Part shown: positions 1 to 8,228 of the stretch, piece by piece
Layout: every line of letters starts with the position of its first letter
How positions within the stretch are numbered: position 1 is the stretch's first letter
NCBI GenBank assembly: GCA_020638835.1
Contig: JACKHV010000004.1
Coordinates: 124,001 to 188,000 of the forward strand
From: Planctomycetota bacterium
GTDB lineage: Bacteria; Planctomycetota; UBA1135; GCA-002686595
Direction of reading: 5' to 3'
DNA length: 64,000 nucleotides
Program-made: the position numbers and the translations under genes
Notes under the pieces: model-generated
The model's database searches: none
The model's input: the letters and a program-made list of their open reading frames with translations, nothing else
Told to the model about the DNA's origin: nothing

Positions 1-87
1 CCTCCCTCGCGGCCGTCCCGCCGCGCGCCCGGGAGGCACCCCGGGCCGAGAGACCGGGCTCGGGGGCTGGTGAAGAACAGGAAGGCC

Positions 88-124
88 TATTATTATAGTC
101 GGCCCGCTCAGCGGTCCGCCGCTG
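88..124 (+). promoter_or_regulatory. AT-rich box and small hairpin upstream of the first gene
   Basis: An AT-rich stretch at 88-97, the only one in the first 150 bases, could hold a -10 element. It is followed by a perfect 6-bp hairpin (arms 109-114 and 119-124, loop TCCG). No Shine-Dalgarno sequence precedes the ATG at 153. Promoter role is inferred from composition only. Confidence 0.3.
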
Positions 125-152
125 ACCCTAACCCCAGCACTGACAGATCCTC

Positions 153-887
153 ATGGTTGTCTTGAACGCCGCGTCCATCATCTCCGGACCGGAAAAAACG
201 AACGCGTGGGGCCAGACCTTCACCCTCGATCTCGGCACGCCCGACTCGACCCTGGCCATCTCCCGCGACAACCGTCTGCCCCGCACCGCCGTGGTCGTCA
301 CGCTTGCCGCGCGTGAACTGATGCGACTCTCGAAAGAGGGCGAGAAGCTCGAGCACATCGTGGTCGTCGGATCCGAAGTCGACCCGACGTTGCACCCCGG
401 CTTCCGCGAGATCAGTGAGAACTTGCGCGCGCTCCGCCAGAAGTGGTTCCCGCGCGCGAAGCTCGTCCTGATCTCCAACGCGCCGTCGATCGACAGCGCC
501 GAAGTGCGCATCGCCCTCGGCATCTACGACAAGCCGGTGATCCGCTTCGAGCACGGCACGACGAAGACCTTCTCGAAGATGACCGGTCGCAAGTCCACCG
601 AGCTCGGCGAGATGACGCGCTTCCTCTCGACGCTGGAACGACTGATCGTGCGCGCGTGCTTCGTGCGCGGCGACGTGGACAACTCCACCGAGAGCGAGGT
701 CCGCGGCTGGATCCGCCGCCTCGGCGACCTGACGCCGAAGGAAGTCCAGATCTTCAGCCCCGACGCGAAGAAGCGCGGCGGCCCCCGCGGCATCACGAAG
801 ACCCGCATGAACGAGATCGTCGAACAGCTCTCCGAGAAGGTCAGCGCGCCGGTCACGGTGCTCGACTCCGCGGACCTCGACGACTGA
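153..887 (+). CDS. radical-SAM-like protein lacking the iron-sulfur cysteines
   Basis: A 244-residue protein whose order of blocks follows the small radical SAM enzymes that begin with a GPVPSRRLGRSLG-type stretch: a GPE..NAWGQTFTLDL N-terminus, then GSEVDPTLHPGFREI (the family's GxGEPTLHP block), LVLISNA (the 'TNG' strand), and near residue 170 FVRGDVDNSTESEVRGWI with PKEVQIFS. The CxxxCxxC motif expected around residues 25-40 is missing; that segment reads DLGTPDSTLAISRDNRLPRT. The only cysteine is in the ACFVRG block, so a 4Fe-4S cluster is unlikely. It may be a degenerate, non-catalytic or repurposed homologue. The GTG of the ABC ATPase follows four bases after its stop, suggesting co-transcription. 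Family assignment is from recalled motifs. Confidence 0.6.
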   Translation: MVVLNAASIISGPEKTNAWGQTFTLDLGTPDSTLAISRDNRLPRTAVVVTLAARELMRLSKEGEKLEHIVVVGSEVDPTLHPGFREISENLRALRQKWFPRAKLVLISNAPSIDSAEVRIALGIYDKPVIRFEHGTTKTFSKMTGRKSTELGEMTRFLSTLERLIVRACFVRGDVDNSTESEVRGWIRRLGDLTPKEVQIFSPDAKKRGGPRGITKTRMNEIVEQLSEKVSAPVTVLDSADLDD

Positions 888-891
888 TCCG

Positions 892-1665
892 GTGTCCGGC
901 GACGAGCCGATCGTCCGCTTCGAGCAGGCGACCTTGCACTACGGCGAGATCCGAGCCCTCGAGGGCTTGGATCTCGCGCTGCAGGCGGGCGAGGTGTTCG
1001 GATTGCTCGGGCCCAACGGCGCGGGAAAGACGACGGCGCTGCGCCTGCTGACGGGCCTCGAGCGGCCCGACCGCGGACGCGTCGTCGTGCGCGGCGTCGA
1101 CGTCGCGCAGGATCCGCTCGCCGCGCGCCGTCACCTCGCCTACCTGCCCGACGGCGCGCCGCTGTACGCCAACCTCTCGCCGCGGCAGCACCTGGCCCTC
1201 GTCGGCCGTCTGTTCGGGCTCGAGGAGGACGTGATCCGTTCGGAGGGCGACCGACTGCTCACCGCGCTCGACCTCGGCGACCGTCTCGACGATCCGGTGG
1301 GCCGCTTCTCGCGCGGCATGCGCCAGAAGGCCGCACTCGCCTGCGCACTGCTGCCGCGCCCCGGCATCCTGATCCTCGACGAACCGCTCTCGGGGCTCGA
1401 CGCGCCGACGGCGGCGGTGTTCAAGGAGATCCTGCGCGCGTGGGCCGACCGCGGCGGCGCCGTGCTCTACACCTCCCACCTGCTCGACGTGGTCGAGCGC
1501 GTCTGCGACCGCATGGCGATCCTCGACCGCGGCGTGTTGGTCGGACTCGGCACGCTCGACGAGCTGCGCGAGCGCGCCGGCTCGGAAGGCACGCTCGAAC
1601 AAGTCTTCGCGAAGGTCGCGCGCTCCGGCGATCCACGCGAAGCCGCACTGCGCGTCCTCGGCTGA
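892..1665 (+). CDS. ABC transporter ATP-binding protein
   Basis: Cytoplasmic ATPase of an ABC-2-type exporter, 257 residues. The Walker A loop is GPNGAGKT (residues 40-47), the signature is the variant FSRGM (139-143), and Walker B is ILILDEP with D163 and E164; a TSHL switch histidine follows. It starts at GTG four bases after the preceding stop. The likely membrane partner is not adjacent but lies at 2838, beyond a palindrome, a hydrolase and a thioesterase, all on the same strand. The gene's stop codon is the first part of the long palindrome at 1664. Substrate cannot be read from the sequence. Confidence 0.9.
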   Translation: MSGDEPIVRFEQATLHYGEIRALEGLDLALQAGEVFGLLGPNGAGKTTALRLLTGLERPDRGRVVVRGVDVAQDPLAARRHLAYLPDGAPLYANLSPRQHLALVGRLFGLEEDVIRSEGDRLLTALDLGDRLDDPVGRFSRGMRQKAALACALLPRPGILILDEPLSGLDAPTAAVFKEILRAWADRGGAVLYTSHLLDVVERVCDRMAILDRGVLVGLGTLDELRERAGSEGTLEQVFAKVARSGDPREAALRVLG

Positions 1666-1769
1666 GAAGTACGGTACCGCGTTCGTTTTTCCAAAATAAG
1701 CAGCGCGGTCGCCGCTACCGCGGCGACCTCGCTGCTTATTTGAAAAACGAACGCGGTACCGTACTTCTC
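1664..1769. repeat. 106-bp near-perfect palindrome, copy 1
   Basis: The two arms (about 50 bases each) are complementary except for a 2-base insertion and one mismatch. They close on a TACC tetraloop near 1714. The outer 28 bases, beginning GAGAAGTACGGTACCGC, are identical to those of the copy at 11484-11586, while the centres differ. Its first two bases belong to the ABC ATPase stop codon, and the next gene starts 17 bases after it. As RNA it would form a hairpin of nearly 50 bp. No transposase or open reading frame lies inside. Confidence 0.9.
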
Positions 1770-1786
1770 AGCCGTCCGCCCCACGC

Positions 1787-2419
1787 ATGTCGAAGCACAC
1801 CATTCCCGGCCCGGTCGGTCCGCTCGAGGCCGAGCTCTGGATGCCCGACGGCGACGCGCCCCCGCGCGCGATCGCGATCATGTGCCACCCGCACCCGCTG
1901 CACGGCGGCACGCTGAACAACACGGTCGTGTTCCGCTCCGCGCGCGGCATGCAGGGCGCCGGCGCGGCCGTGCTGCGCTTCAACTTTCGTGGCGTCGGCG
2001 AGAGCTACGGCGTGCACGACGGCGAAGGCGGCGAAGAACTCGACGCGCGCGCCGCGATCGACTGGATGACGGAGCGCTTCGGCGGCGCGCTCCCCGTGTG
2101 GGCCGGCGGCTTCTCGTTCGGATCGCGTACCGTGGCGCGCCTCGCGCCGCACGACGAACGCATCGACCGTCTGCTGCTCGTCGCTTTCCCCTGCGCGGCC
2201 TTCGACTGCTCCTTCATCGAGGACGTCCGCACGCCCGGCTTCGTGTTGCAGGCCGGTGAGGACGAGTACGGCAACCTCGCCGCGTTGCGCGAGCGACACC
2301 CCGACCTGTACGCTGGCCTCGAACTCGCGGAGATCCCGGGCTCGGACCACTTCTTCCGCAACCACACGACGGAGCTCGAGGCGCGCGTGAGAGACGCCTG
2401 CCGCTCCTGGCTCGCGTAA
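1787..2419 (+). CDS. alpha/beta hydrolase, COG2945-like
   Basis: A compact 210-residue serine hydrolase. The HPHPLHGGTLNN segment near residue 34 is characteristic of the COG2945 group. The nucleophile elbow is GFSFGS with S110; D159 (GEDEYG) and H188 (SDHFF) complete a plausible triad. No signal peptide, so cytoplasmic. The thioesterase ATG follows the stop by six bases, so the two probably form one transcript. The natural substrate is not known for this group; an ester or thioester is likely. Confidence 0.8.
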   Translation: MSKHTIPGPVGPLEAELWMPDGDAPPRAIAIMCHPHPLHGGTLNNTVVFRSARGMQGAGAAVLRFNFRGVGESYGVHDGEGGEELDARAAIDWMTERFGGALPVWAGGFSFGSRTVARLAPHDERIDRLLLVAFPCAAFDCSFIEDVRTPGFVLQAGEDEYGNLAALRERHPDLYAGLELAEIPGSDHFFRNHTTELEARVRDACRSWLA

Positions 2420-2425
2420 CGAACC

Positions 2426-2833
2426 ATGACGACTCCCCAAGGCCCCTCCTCGGACTTCCCCTGCGAACGCGTTCCCGCGATGCGCACCGTGATGATGCCG
2501 CGCGACACGAACGCGCTCGGCACGATCTTCGGCGGCGTGATCCTCTCGCAGATCGACCTCGCGGCCGCGGTGGAAGCGCACAAGTACTGGTCCGGTCGCC
2601 TCGTCACCGTCGCGATGGACAAGATCGAGTTCAAGTTCCCGGTCTGGGTCGGCGACCTCGTCAGCTGCTACACCGAGGTCTCACGCCTCGGCCGCACCTC
2701 GATCACCGTGCGCGTCGACGTCTGGGCGCAGCGCCGCTTCGGACGCGAGGGCGAAGTGCACGTCACCGAGGCGAGCGTGACGATGGTCGCGGTCGACGAC
2801 GACTTCAAGCCCGCGCCGATCCCGCGGAAGTGA
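2426..2833 (+). CDS. acyl-CoA thioesterase, hotdog fold (YciA-like)
   Basis: Hydrolyses acyl-CoA thioesters to free acid and CoA. The 135-residue single hotdog domain carries the motif RDTNALGTIFGG followed by QIDLAA, where the aspartate is the usual catalytic residue of the YciA/ACOT group. Length matches the family. It lies between the COG2945 hydrolase and the membrane protein, with four bases before the latter's ATG. Whether it works with the ABC transporter is unknown. Confidence 0.85.
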   Translation: MTTPQGPSSDFPCERVPAMRTVMMPRDTNALGTIFGGVILSQIDLAAAVEAHKYWSGRLVTVAMDKIEFKFPVWVGDLVSCYTEVSRLGRTSITVRVDVWAQRRFGREGEVHVTEASVTMVAVDDDFKPAPIPRK

Positions 2834-2837
2834 CGCG

Positions 2838-4316
2838 ATGACGCGTCGGATCCTCGCGATCCTGCGCGCGCGGCTCGCGGCGCAGTTCTCCGGCGGTCCG
2901 CCGTGGGCCGCCCTGCTCGCGCAAGGTTCGTTCGTCGCGGTCATGTGCCTGCTCGCGCGCGACACGGTCGGGCCGTGGGGCTACGCGATGTTCGCGCTCT
3001 CGCTGTCGGGCGGACTCGTGTTGCTCAGCCTGCTCGGCGAGTTCGGCGGCATCCTGCGCCGCGATCCCGCCGGCGAGTGGGCCGAAGCCTTGCCGTCCAG
3101 CGAGCTCGAGCGCCGTCTCGCGCACTTCGCGTTGATCGCCGTGCTGCTCTCGGGGCTCACGCTCGCGATGGGACTGCCGGCGGTGCTGTTCGCGCCCGCG
3201 ACGCTCGGTGCTCTCGAGCGCGCGTTGCTGCTCGTCGCGGTACTCGCGCAGTCGATCGGGCTCGCGGCCTCCTTGCTCGCGATCGCCGCGCTGCTCGGCG
3301 AACGCGCCGAGGGCCTGCTCGTCCTGCTGCAGACCGCGATCGTCGCCGTCGCGGTCACCGCAACCTTCGCCAGCCTGCGGCTGCTCGGTTGGCTGCGCGC
3401 GTTCGAATCGGGCGAGGTCGAAGCACCGCAGCTCCTCGCCTGGCTGCCGTCCACGCACGTCGCGTCGAGCATCACCGCGCCGCCGCTCGGCCTGCCGCAC
3501 ACCTCGCCGGGTCTACCGCTGGTCGTCGCGCTGGCCGGTGCGGTGCTCCTCACCGCGATCCCGCCCGCGCACGAGAGCCGTGGCCGCCGCAGCAGGACGC
3601 CGCTCGCGCGCTTGTTGGCGCCGCTCGCCGCGCTCGCCGCGCGCTTCTGGGTGCGCGACGACGAACGCGCCAGCTTCCACCTCGTGAGCGAGGCGCTGCC
3701 GCTCGAGCGCGACTTCGTGCTGCGCACCTACCCGATGGTCGGACTTCCGCTCGCCTTCTTCCTCGCGGGCGCGAAGGGCGACGCCGGACCCGCGCGGGAA
3801 GGCTTGCTCGCGGTGCTGCTGTTCACGCCGGCGATCTATCTGCCGATCCTGCTCGCGCACGTCCCCGCGACCTCGAGTCCGCGCGCGCGTTGGATCCTCG
3901 AGTCGGCGCCCGTCACGCGCGCGGCGATCCGCGGCGGCGCGATCAAGGCGCTCGCGGTGCGCTTCCTCGTGCCGCTCTTCGTCGTGCTCGGCGGTCTCGC
4001 CGCCGCGCTCGCCGGACTCGACTTCGCGCTGCGACTCACGCCCGCGGGCTTCCTGATCACGCTCGTCGTGATGCGCGTGCTCTACCCGCAAGTGGTCCGC
4101 GACAACCCGCTCTCGGTGCCCGCCGACGAAGTCGAGGTCCAGCACGACTGGATGGGGATGCTGGCGACGCTCGCGGTGGGCCTCGTGGTGCTCGCGACGC
4201 TCGCGCAGTACCAGCTCGCGTCGACGCCGGCACGCGCATTGGCGTTCACCGCGCTCGCCCTCGCCGTCGAGTGGCGCACGGCGCGCGCCGATCGCCGCGC
4301 CGTCGAGCCGGCCTGA
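2838..4316 (+). CDS. polytopic membrane protein, probable ABC-2-type permease
   Basis: A 492-residue protein with roughly 12 hydrophobic segments, for example around residues 24-44, 50-72, 95-116, 125-150 and several between 295 and 480. Charged loops such as RRDPAGEWAEALPSSELERR occur between segments one to three, a pattern common in ABC-2 exporters. It is the last gene of the run begun by the ATPase at 892 and is the best candidate for its membrane partner, although they are 1.2 kb apart. No family motif is specific enough to name a substrate. Confidence 0.7.
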   Translation: MTRRILAILRARLAAQFSGGPPWAALLAQGSFVAVMCLLARDTVGPWGYAMFALSLSGGLVLLSLLGEFGGILRRDPAGEWAEALPSSELERRLAHFALIAVLLSGLTLAMGLPAVLFAPATLGALERALLLVAVLAQSIGLAASLLAIAALLGERAEGLLVLLQTAIVAVAVTATFASLRLLGWLRAFESGEVEAPQLLAWLPSTHVASSITAPPLGLPHTSPGLPLVVALAGAVLLTAIPPAHESRGRRSRTPLARLLAPLAALAARFWVRDDERASFHLVSEALPLERDFVLRTYPMVGLPLAFFLAGAKGDAGPAREGLLAVLLFTPAIYLPILLAHVPATSSPRARWILESAPVTRAAIRGGAIKALAVRFLVPLFVVLGGLAAALAGLDFALRLTPAGFLITLVVMRVLYPQVVRDNPLSVPADEVEVQHDWMGMLATLAVGLVVLATLAQYQLASTPARALAFTALALAVEWRTARADRRAVEPA

Positions 4317-4324
4317 GCGCCCGC

Positions 4325-5377
4325 TCAGTGCGCGGCGAGGAAGTCCGCCAGGTCGTGCGGCAGCGGCGCGACGACTTCGACGCGCTCCCGCGTCGCCGGC
4401 GAGCGGAAGACCAAGCGGTGGTTGTGCAGCGCCTGGCGCGGCAGCTCGAGCACGGCCCAGTCCTCCTCCGTCAGCGAACCCTCGACGCTGCGCTGGAAGT
4501 ACGACTCGTGGTAGCCGTACAGCTTGTCGCCGACGATCGGGTGCCCGATCGCTTCGAGATGCACACGGATCTGGTGCTGACGGCCGGTGAACAACTGCAC
4601 GGCGAGCAGCGCGTGCGCCGCGCGGCGCTCCACCACGCGCCAGTCCGTGCGCGACGGCAAGCCGTCGGCCTGCACCGCCATCTTCAGCCGCACGGCGCTC
4701 GCGCGCGCGGGGCCGATCGGCATCTCGATGCTTCCGCTGTCCGCTTCCGGCACGCCGCGCACGACGGCGAGGTACTCCTTCTCCACTTCGCGGTCCTCGA
4801 ACTGCCGCGACAGCTCGGGGTGGAAGCGCGGTTCCTTCGCGACGAGCACGATGCCCGAGGTCTCGCGGTCGAGGCGGTGGCACAGCCGCGGCGCGCGACC
4901 GCGCTCGAGCAGCTCCGGGTGACGCGCGTGCACGCGCTGGATCAGCGTGTCACTGACGTGGCGACCCGACGGGTGCACGGGCAGCAGCGGCGGCTTGTCG
5001 ACCGCGATGCACGCTTCGTCCTCGTAGAGCACGTCGAGCTCGAAGGTCTCGCCGCTCGGTCCGGGCAAGCGCAGCTCGGGCGGGATGATCACGACGACGC
5101 GCGAACCGTGCTTCAGCTTGCGCCCCGGGCGCGTCTCCTGCAGCAGCTCGCCGGATCCTTGCGGATGGTCGGGCGTCGCGGCGTCGACGTACAACCAACC
5201 GTCCTTGACGAGCCGTTGGATCGAGCTGCGCGAGCGCCAGGAGAGGTGCTGCTGCAGGAAGTTGTCGAGCCGCACATGCACGTCCTCGACCTTCATGCCC
5301 ATCGCGCTCGCGTCGACGCACAGCTCGACGCGGTCCGGCGCGCGGTTCAGGTCGCGGTCTTTCCCGAAGATGCCCAT
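4325..5377 (-). CDS. RluA-family pseudouridine synthase
   Basis: Isomerises uridine to pseudouridine in rRNA or tRNA. An S4-like N-terminal RNA-binding part (VRLDNFLQQHL...RSRSSIQRLVKDG) is followed by the catalytic block HRLDRETSGIVLVAK with D170, and then the RQHQIRVHL and GHPIVGDKLYG blocks. The 350-residue length is normal. The reading frame is open further upstream into rpsU, but that part is antisense-like low-complexity sequence, so the ATG at 5377 (MGIFGKD) is chosen. It lies downstream of rpsU on the same strand, beyond a terminator-like hairpin. Which of RluA, RluC or RluD it matches cannot be decided here. Confidence 0.9.
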   Translation of the reverse strand: MGIFGKDRDLNRAPDRVELCVDASAMGMKVEDVHVRLDNFLQQHLSWRSRSSIQRLVKDGWLYVDAATPDHPQGSGELLQETRPGRKLKHGSRVVVIIPPELRLPGPSGETFELDVLYEDEACIAVDKPPLLPVHPSGRHVSDTLIQRVHARHPELLERGRAPRLCHRLDRETSGIVLVAKEPRFHPELSRQFEDREVEKEYLAVVRGVPEADSGSIEMPIGPARASAVRLKMAVQADGLPSRTDWRVVERRAAHALLAVQLFTGRQHQIRVHLEAIGHPIVGDKLYGYHESYFQRSVEGSLTEEDWAVLELPRQALHNHRLVFRSPATRERVEVVAPLPHDLADFLAAH

Positions 5378-5423
5378 GCGGTGTTCATTCTGCGGGGCGC
5401 GCGTGCGTTCGGTCCAGACATGC

Positions 5424-5453
5424 AGAAAGACCCTGGTGCCTCGTCGTCCAGGG
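5424..5453 (-). terminator. intrinsic terminator-like hairpin after rpsU
   Basis: On the minus strand, arms CCCTGG (5453-5448) and CCAGGG (5436-5431) enclose an 11-base loop and run into TCTTTCT, about 43 bases after the rpsU stop. This could limit read-through into the pseudouridine synthase gene. Confidence 0.5.
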
Positions 5454-5495
5454 CCTCTCGAGCAGTGCGGCGCGGCGAACGTTCGCCGGTCGCGT

Positions 5496-5753
5496 CTACG
5501 AGCGCTTGACGCGCGCGCGCTTCGGACGCGGGCGGGTCTTGCCGCGACCGCGGAAGTTCGGGTCGTTCTTGCGCGCGGCCTTGAGGATCGTGCGCAGGCG
5601 CTCGCGACGTTCGCGGCGGCGGCGGTCCGAACGCTTCTCATGCCAGGACTGGGCCTTGGCGATGCGGAAGACGCCCTTGAAGTTGCACTGGCGCTTGAAG
5701 CGGCGGAGGGCGGCTTCAAGGGATTCGTTCGGACGGACCTGGACTTTGATCAC
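5496..5753 (-). CDS. rpsU: 30S ribosomal protein bS21
   Basis: Small basic protein of the 30S subunit platform near the anti-Shine-Dalgarno end of 16S rRNA. IKVQVRPNESLEAALRRFKRQC is the family N-terminus, and the basic KRSDRRRRERRERLR helix follows. At 85 residues it is longer than the usual 65-70 because of an arginine/lysine-rich tail ending KRARVKRS. Start is GTG at 5753; no Shine-Dalgarno sequence precedes it. Instead the nine bases before the start read CACCTCCTC on the coding strand, a copy of the 16S tail itself. Confidence 0.95.
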   Translation of the reverse strand: MIKVQVRPNESLEAALRRFKRQCNFKGVFRIAKAQSWHEKRSDRRRRERRERLRTILKAARKNDPNFRGRGKTRPRPKRARVKRS

Positions 5754-5895
5754 GAGGAGGTGCTTTTCGGTTCTCTGGGGGTGCGGACCGCCACGCGCGG
5801 CGCCGCATCGTTTCGGTGACGAGGCGTTGCCTTCACGCGGGCCGATCCCGCTGTGAAGGGCCGAAGATCATAGCCAGGCCGAGCGATTCGGGCAA
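5754..5895 (-). promoter_or_regulatory. rpsU promoter and structured leader
   Basis: Minus-strand elements TTGCCC (5895-5890) and TATGAT (5872-5867) are separated by 17 bases, predicting transcription from about 5860 and a leader of about 105 bases. The leader opens with a 12-bp hairpin carrying a single bulged A (arms 5859-5847 and 5841-5830). It ends with CACCTCCTC directly against the GTG start. The promoter match is good; any control function is inference. Confidence 0.5.
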
Positions 5896-5928
5896 AGGGG
5901 CCGCTGGAAACCCGTTGCCGGCCCTGCG

Positions 5929-8190
5929 ATGCTTCCCGGCGTGGACGGCGACAGGCGGGAGGGCGCGGGAGATCCCGCCGAGGAAGCGCGAGACGCCCGC
6001 GAGGTCCTCCAGGGGCTCGTCGAGCGCGTCACCTACCACGACCCGGAGACGCTCTACACCGTCCTAAAGCTGGCGCCGGAAAAGGGTTATGAAGTCGCCA
6101 GCGACGACCTCTTCCGGCCCGGGCGCGCCTCGGCGGTCGGCCGCGCGGTCGAGCCCAGCGAGGGCCTGCGGGTGCGGCTCTGCGGTCGCTGGGGCGAACA
6201 TCGGGCGCACGGCAAGCAGTTCGAGTTCGACAGCCTGGAACCGCTGCCCCCCGCCGACGAGCGCGGGTTGGTGCGCTACCTCGCCTCGAAGGCCTTCGAC
6301 GGCATCGGCGAGACGCTCGCGCAGCGCATCGTCGAGGCGCTGGGATCCGACGCGCTCGAGAAGATCCGCACCGACGCGAGTTGCCTGAACGGCATCCGCG
6401 GCTTGCGCCCCGACGTCGCGGCGACGCTCGCCGAGACGGTCGTCGCCGAGCTCGACCGACACAAGGCCAGCGCGTTCCTGCGCGGCTTGTCGCTGGGGCC
6501 GTGGCAAGCCGCGACGGCGCTCGCGACGCTCGGTGCCGACTGTGAGCGGCGCGTGCGCGAGGATCCCTACGTGCTCTCCGACGAAGTGCACGGCATCGGC
6601 TTCAAGACGGCGGACAAGGTGGCCCTCGAGCTGGGGCTCGCGCTCGACGATCCGCGGCGCGCGCGCGCCGGCCTGCTGCACGCGCTCGAGCGCGACGCGG
6701 ACGACGGCAACTCCTTCCTCCCGCGCACCGAGCTGCTGCGCAAGACGTCGAACCTGCTCGACGACGCCGTCGACCCCGCGGTGCTCGAGACGACGCTGCA
6801 GGAACTGCACAAGCGACGCGAAGTCGTCGTCGAGGGGCAGGAGGACGGCGACGCGCGCGTCTACCCGCCGCGCTTGCACCACTGCGAACAAGGCCTCGCG
6901 GATCGCCTGACGAAGCTGCTCGCGCACGAGACGCCGCCGCTCGCGGACGAAGCGCGCGTCGCGGCGCTGGCGCACGAACAAGGCATCGAGCTGCACCCCG
7001 ACCAGTCGAGCGCGGTGCTGGGCCTATTGTCGAGCCCGGTCGCGCTGCTCACCGGCGGCCCGGGCGTCGGCAAGACGACGATCCTGCGCTTCGTCGTCGC
7101 GCTCGCGGAAGCGGCGGGTTGCAAGGTCGCGCTCGCCTCACCGACGGGTCGCGCGGCGAAGCGGCTCGCCGAAGCGAGCGGCCGTGACGCGTCGACCGTG
7201 CACCGCTTGTTGCGCTACGACCCGGCGGAAGGCGGCTTCCAGCACGGGCCGGACAAGCCGCTCGAGGCTGACCTGGTCGTCGTCGACGAGATCTCGATGC
7301 TCGACCTCGTCATCGCGTACCACCTCGCCGGTGCGATCGGCGATTCGACGCGCCTGATCCTCGTCGGAGACCCCGATCAGCTGCCTTCCGTGGCCGCCGG
7401 CAACGTTCTCGCCGACTTGATCGAGTCGCACGTGCTGCCCGTGCATCGCTTGACGCGCATCTACCGCCAGGCCGCCGGCAGCCGCATCGTCACGAATGCG
7501 CACCACATGCTCGAAGGCCTGCCGCCCGATTTGCCCGAGCGCGGCGACACGGACAGCGACTTCTACTTCTTCCCCGCCGACGACTCGGAGCGCGCGGCGG
7601 ATCGGCTCGTCGAAGTCGTCACCGAACGCGTTCCACGTTCCTTCGGCCTCGACTGGATGCGCGACGTGCAAGTCATCGCGCCGATGTACCGCGGCGCGTG
7701 CGGCGTCGACGCGCTGAACGATCGCCTGCGCGAAGCGAACGGCGTCGGCGGCCTCGAGCTGCAACGCGGCGGCCGGCGCTGGCGCCTCGGCGACCGCGTG
7801 ATCCACACGCGCAACGACTACGAGCGCGAGGTCTTCAACGGCGACATGGGCCGCATCGTCGAAGTGGAACCCGACGGCCGCCTGACCGTCGCCTTCGAGA
7901 ACCGTCGCATCGAGTACCAAGCGGGCGAGATCGGCGACTTGATGCCGGCCTACGCGATCACCGTGCACCGCTCGCAGGGCGGCGAGTTCCCCGCGGTCGT
8001 GATCCCGGTCGTTCCGGAGCACTCCCTGATGTTGCAGCGGAACTTGCTCTACACCGCGGTCACGCGCGCGAAGCGGCTCGTCGTGCTGGTCGGGTCGTGG
8101 CGCGCGCTCTGCATGGGCCTCGAGAACCAGCGGCGCGGCGAACGGCGCAGCGCCTTGGCGGAACGCCTGCGCGCGGCCGGCGAGCGCTGA
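5929..8190 (+). CDS. recD2: ATP-dependent 5'-3' DNA helicase RecD2
   Basis: Superfamily 1B helicase of the stand-alone RecD2 type, 753 residues. An N-terminal OB-like part and a helix-hairpin-helix region (GIRGLRPDVA, HGIGFKTADKVA) precede the motor. Walker A is TGGPGVGKTT with K382, and motif II is VVDEISMLD with D453/E454. Motif VI-like YTAVTRAK lies near the C-terminus after VHRSQGGEFP. The first ATG (5929) gives about 35 extra residues before conserved sequence begins, so the true start may be slightly downstream. It is divergent from rpsU and convergent with rarA. Confidence 0.93.
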   Translation: MLPGVDGDRREGAGDPAEEARDAREVLQGLVERVTYHDPETLYTVLKLAPEKGYEVASDDLFRPGRASAVGRAVEPSEGLRVRLCGRWGEHRAHGKQFEFDSLEPLPPADERGLVRYLASKAFDGIGETLAQRIVEALGSDALEKIRTDASCLNGIRGLRPDVAATLAETVVAELDRHKASAFLRGLSLGPWQAATALATLGADCERRVREDPYVLSDEVHGIGFKTADKVALELGLALDDPRRARAGLLHALERDADDGNSFLPRTELLRKTSNLLDDAVDPAVLETTLQELHKRREVVVEGQEDGDARVYPPRLHHCEQGLADRLTKLLAHETPPLADEARVAALAHEQGIELHPDQSSAVLGLLSSPVALLTGGPGVGKTTILRFVVALAEAAGCKVALASPTGRAAKRLAEASGRDASTVHRLLRYDPAEGGFQHGPDKPLEADLVVVDEISMLDLVIAYHLAGAIGDSTRLILVGDPDQLPSVAAGNVLADLIESHVLPVHRLTRIYRQAAGSRIVTNAHHMLEGLPPDLPERGDTDSDFYFFPADDSERAADRLVEVVTERVPRSFGLDWMRDVQVIAPMYRGACGVDALNDRLREANGVGGLELQRGGRRWRLGDRVIHTRNDYEREVFNGDMGRIVEVEPDGRLTVAFENRRIEYQAGEIGDLMPAYAITVHRSQGGEFPAVVIPVVPEHSLMLQRNLLYTAVTRAKRLVVLVGSWRALCMGLENQRRGERRSALAERLRAAGER

Positions 8191-8228
8191 TCGGCGCGGT
8201 CCACGCGAGGCTCTCCGGAAACAGAAAC

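Noticed and set aside
1664..1769. Integron attC site, since it is a long palindrome starting at a stop codon
   Set aside because: The 7-base core sites (GTTRRRY / RYYYAAC) are missing, the arms are too perfect, and no integrase or cassette array is seen.
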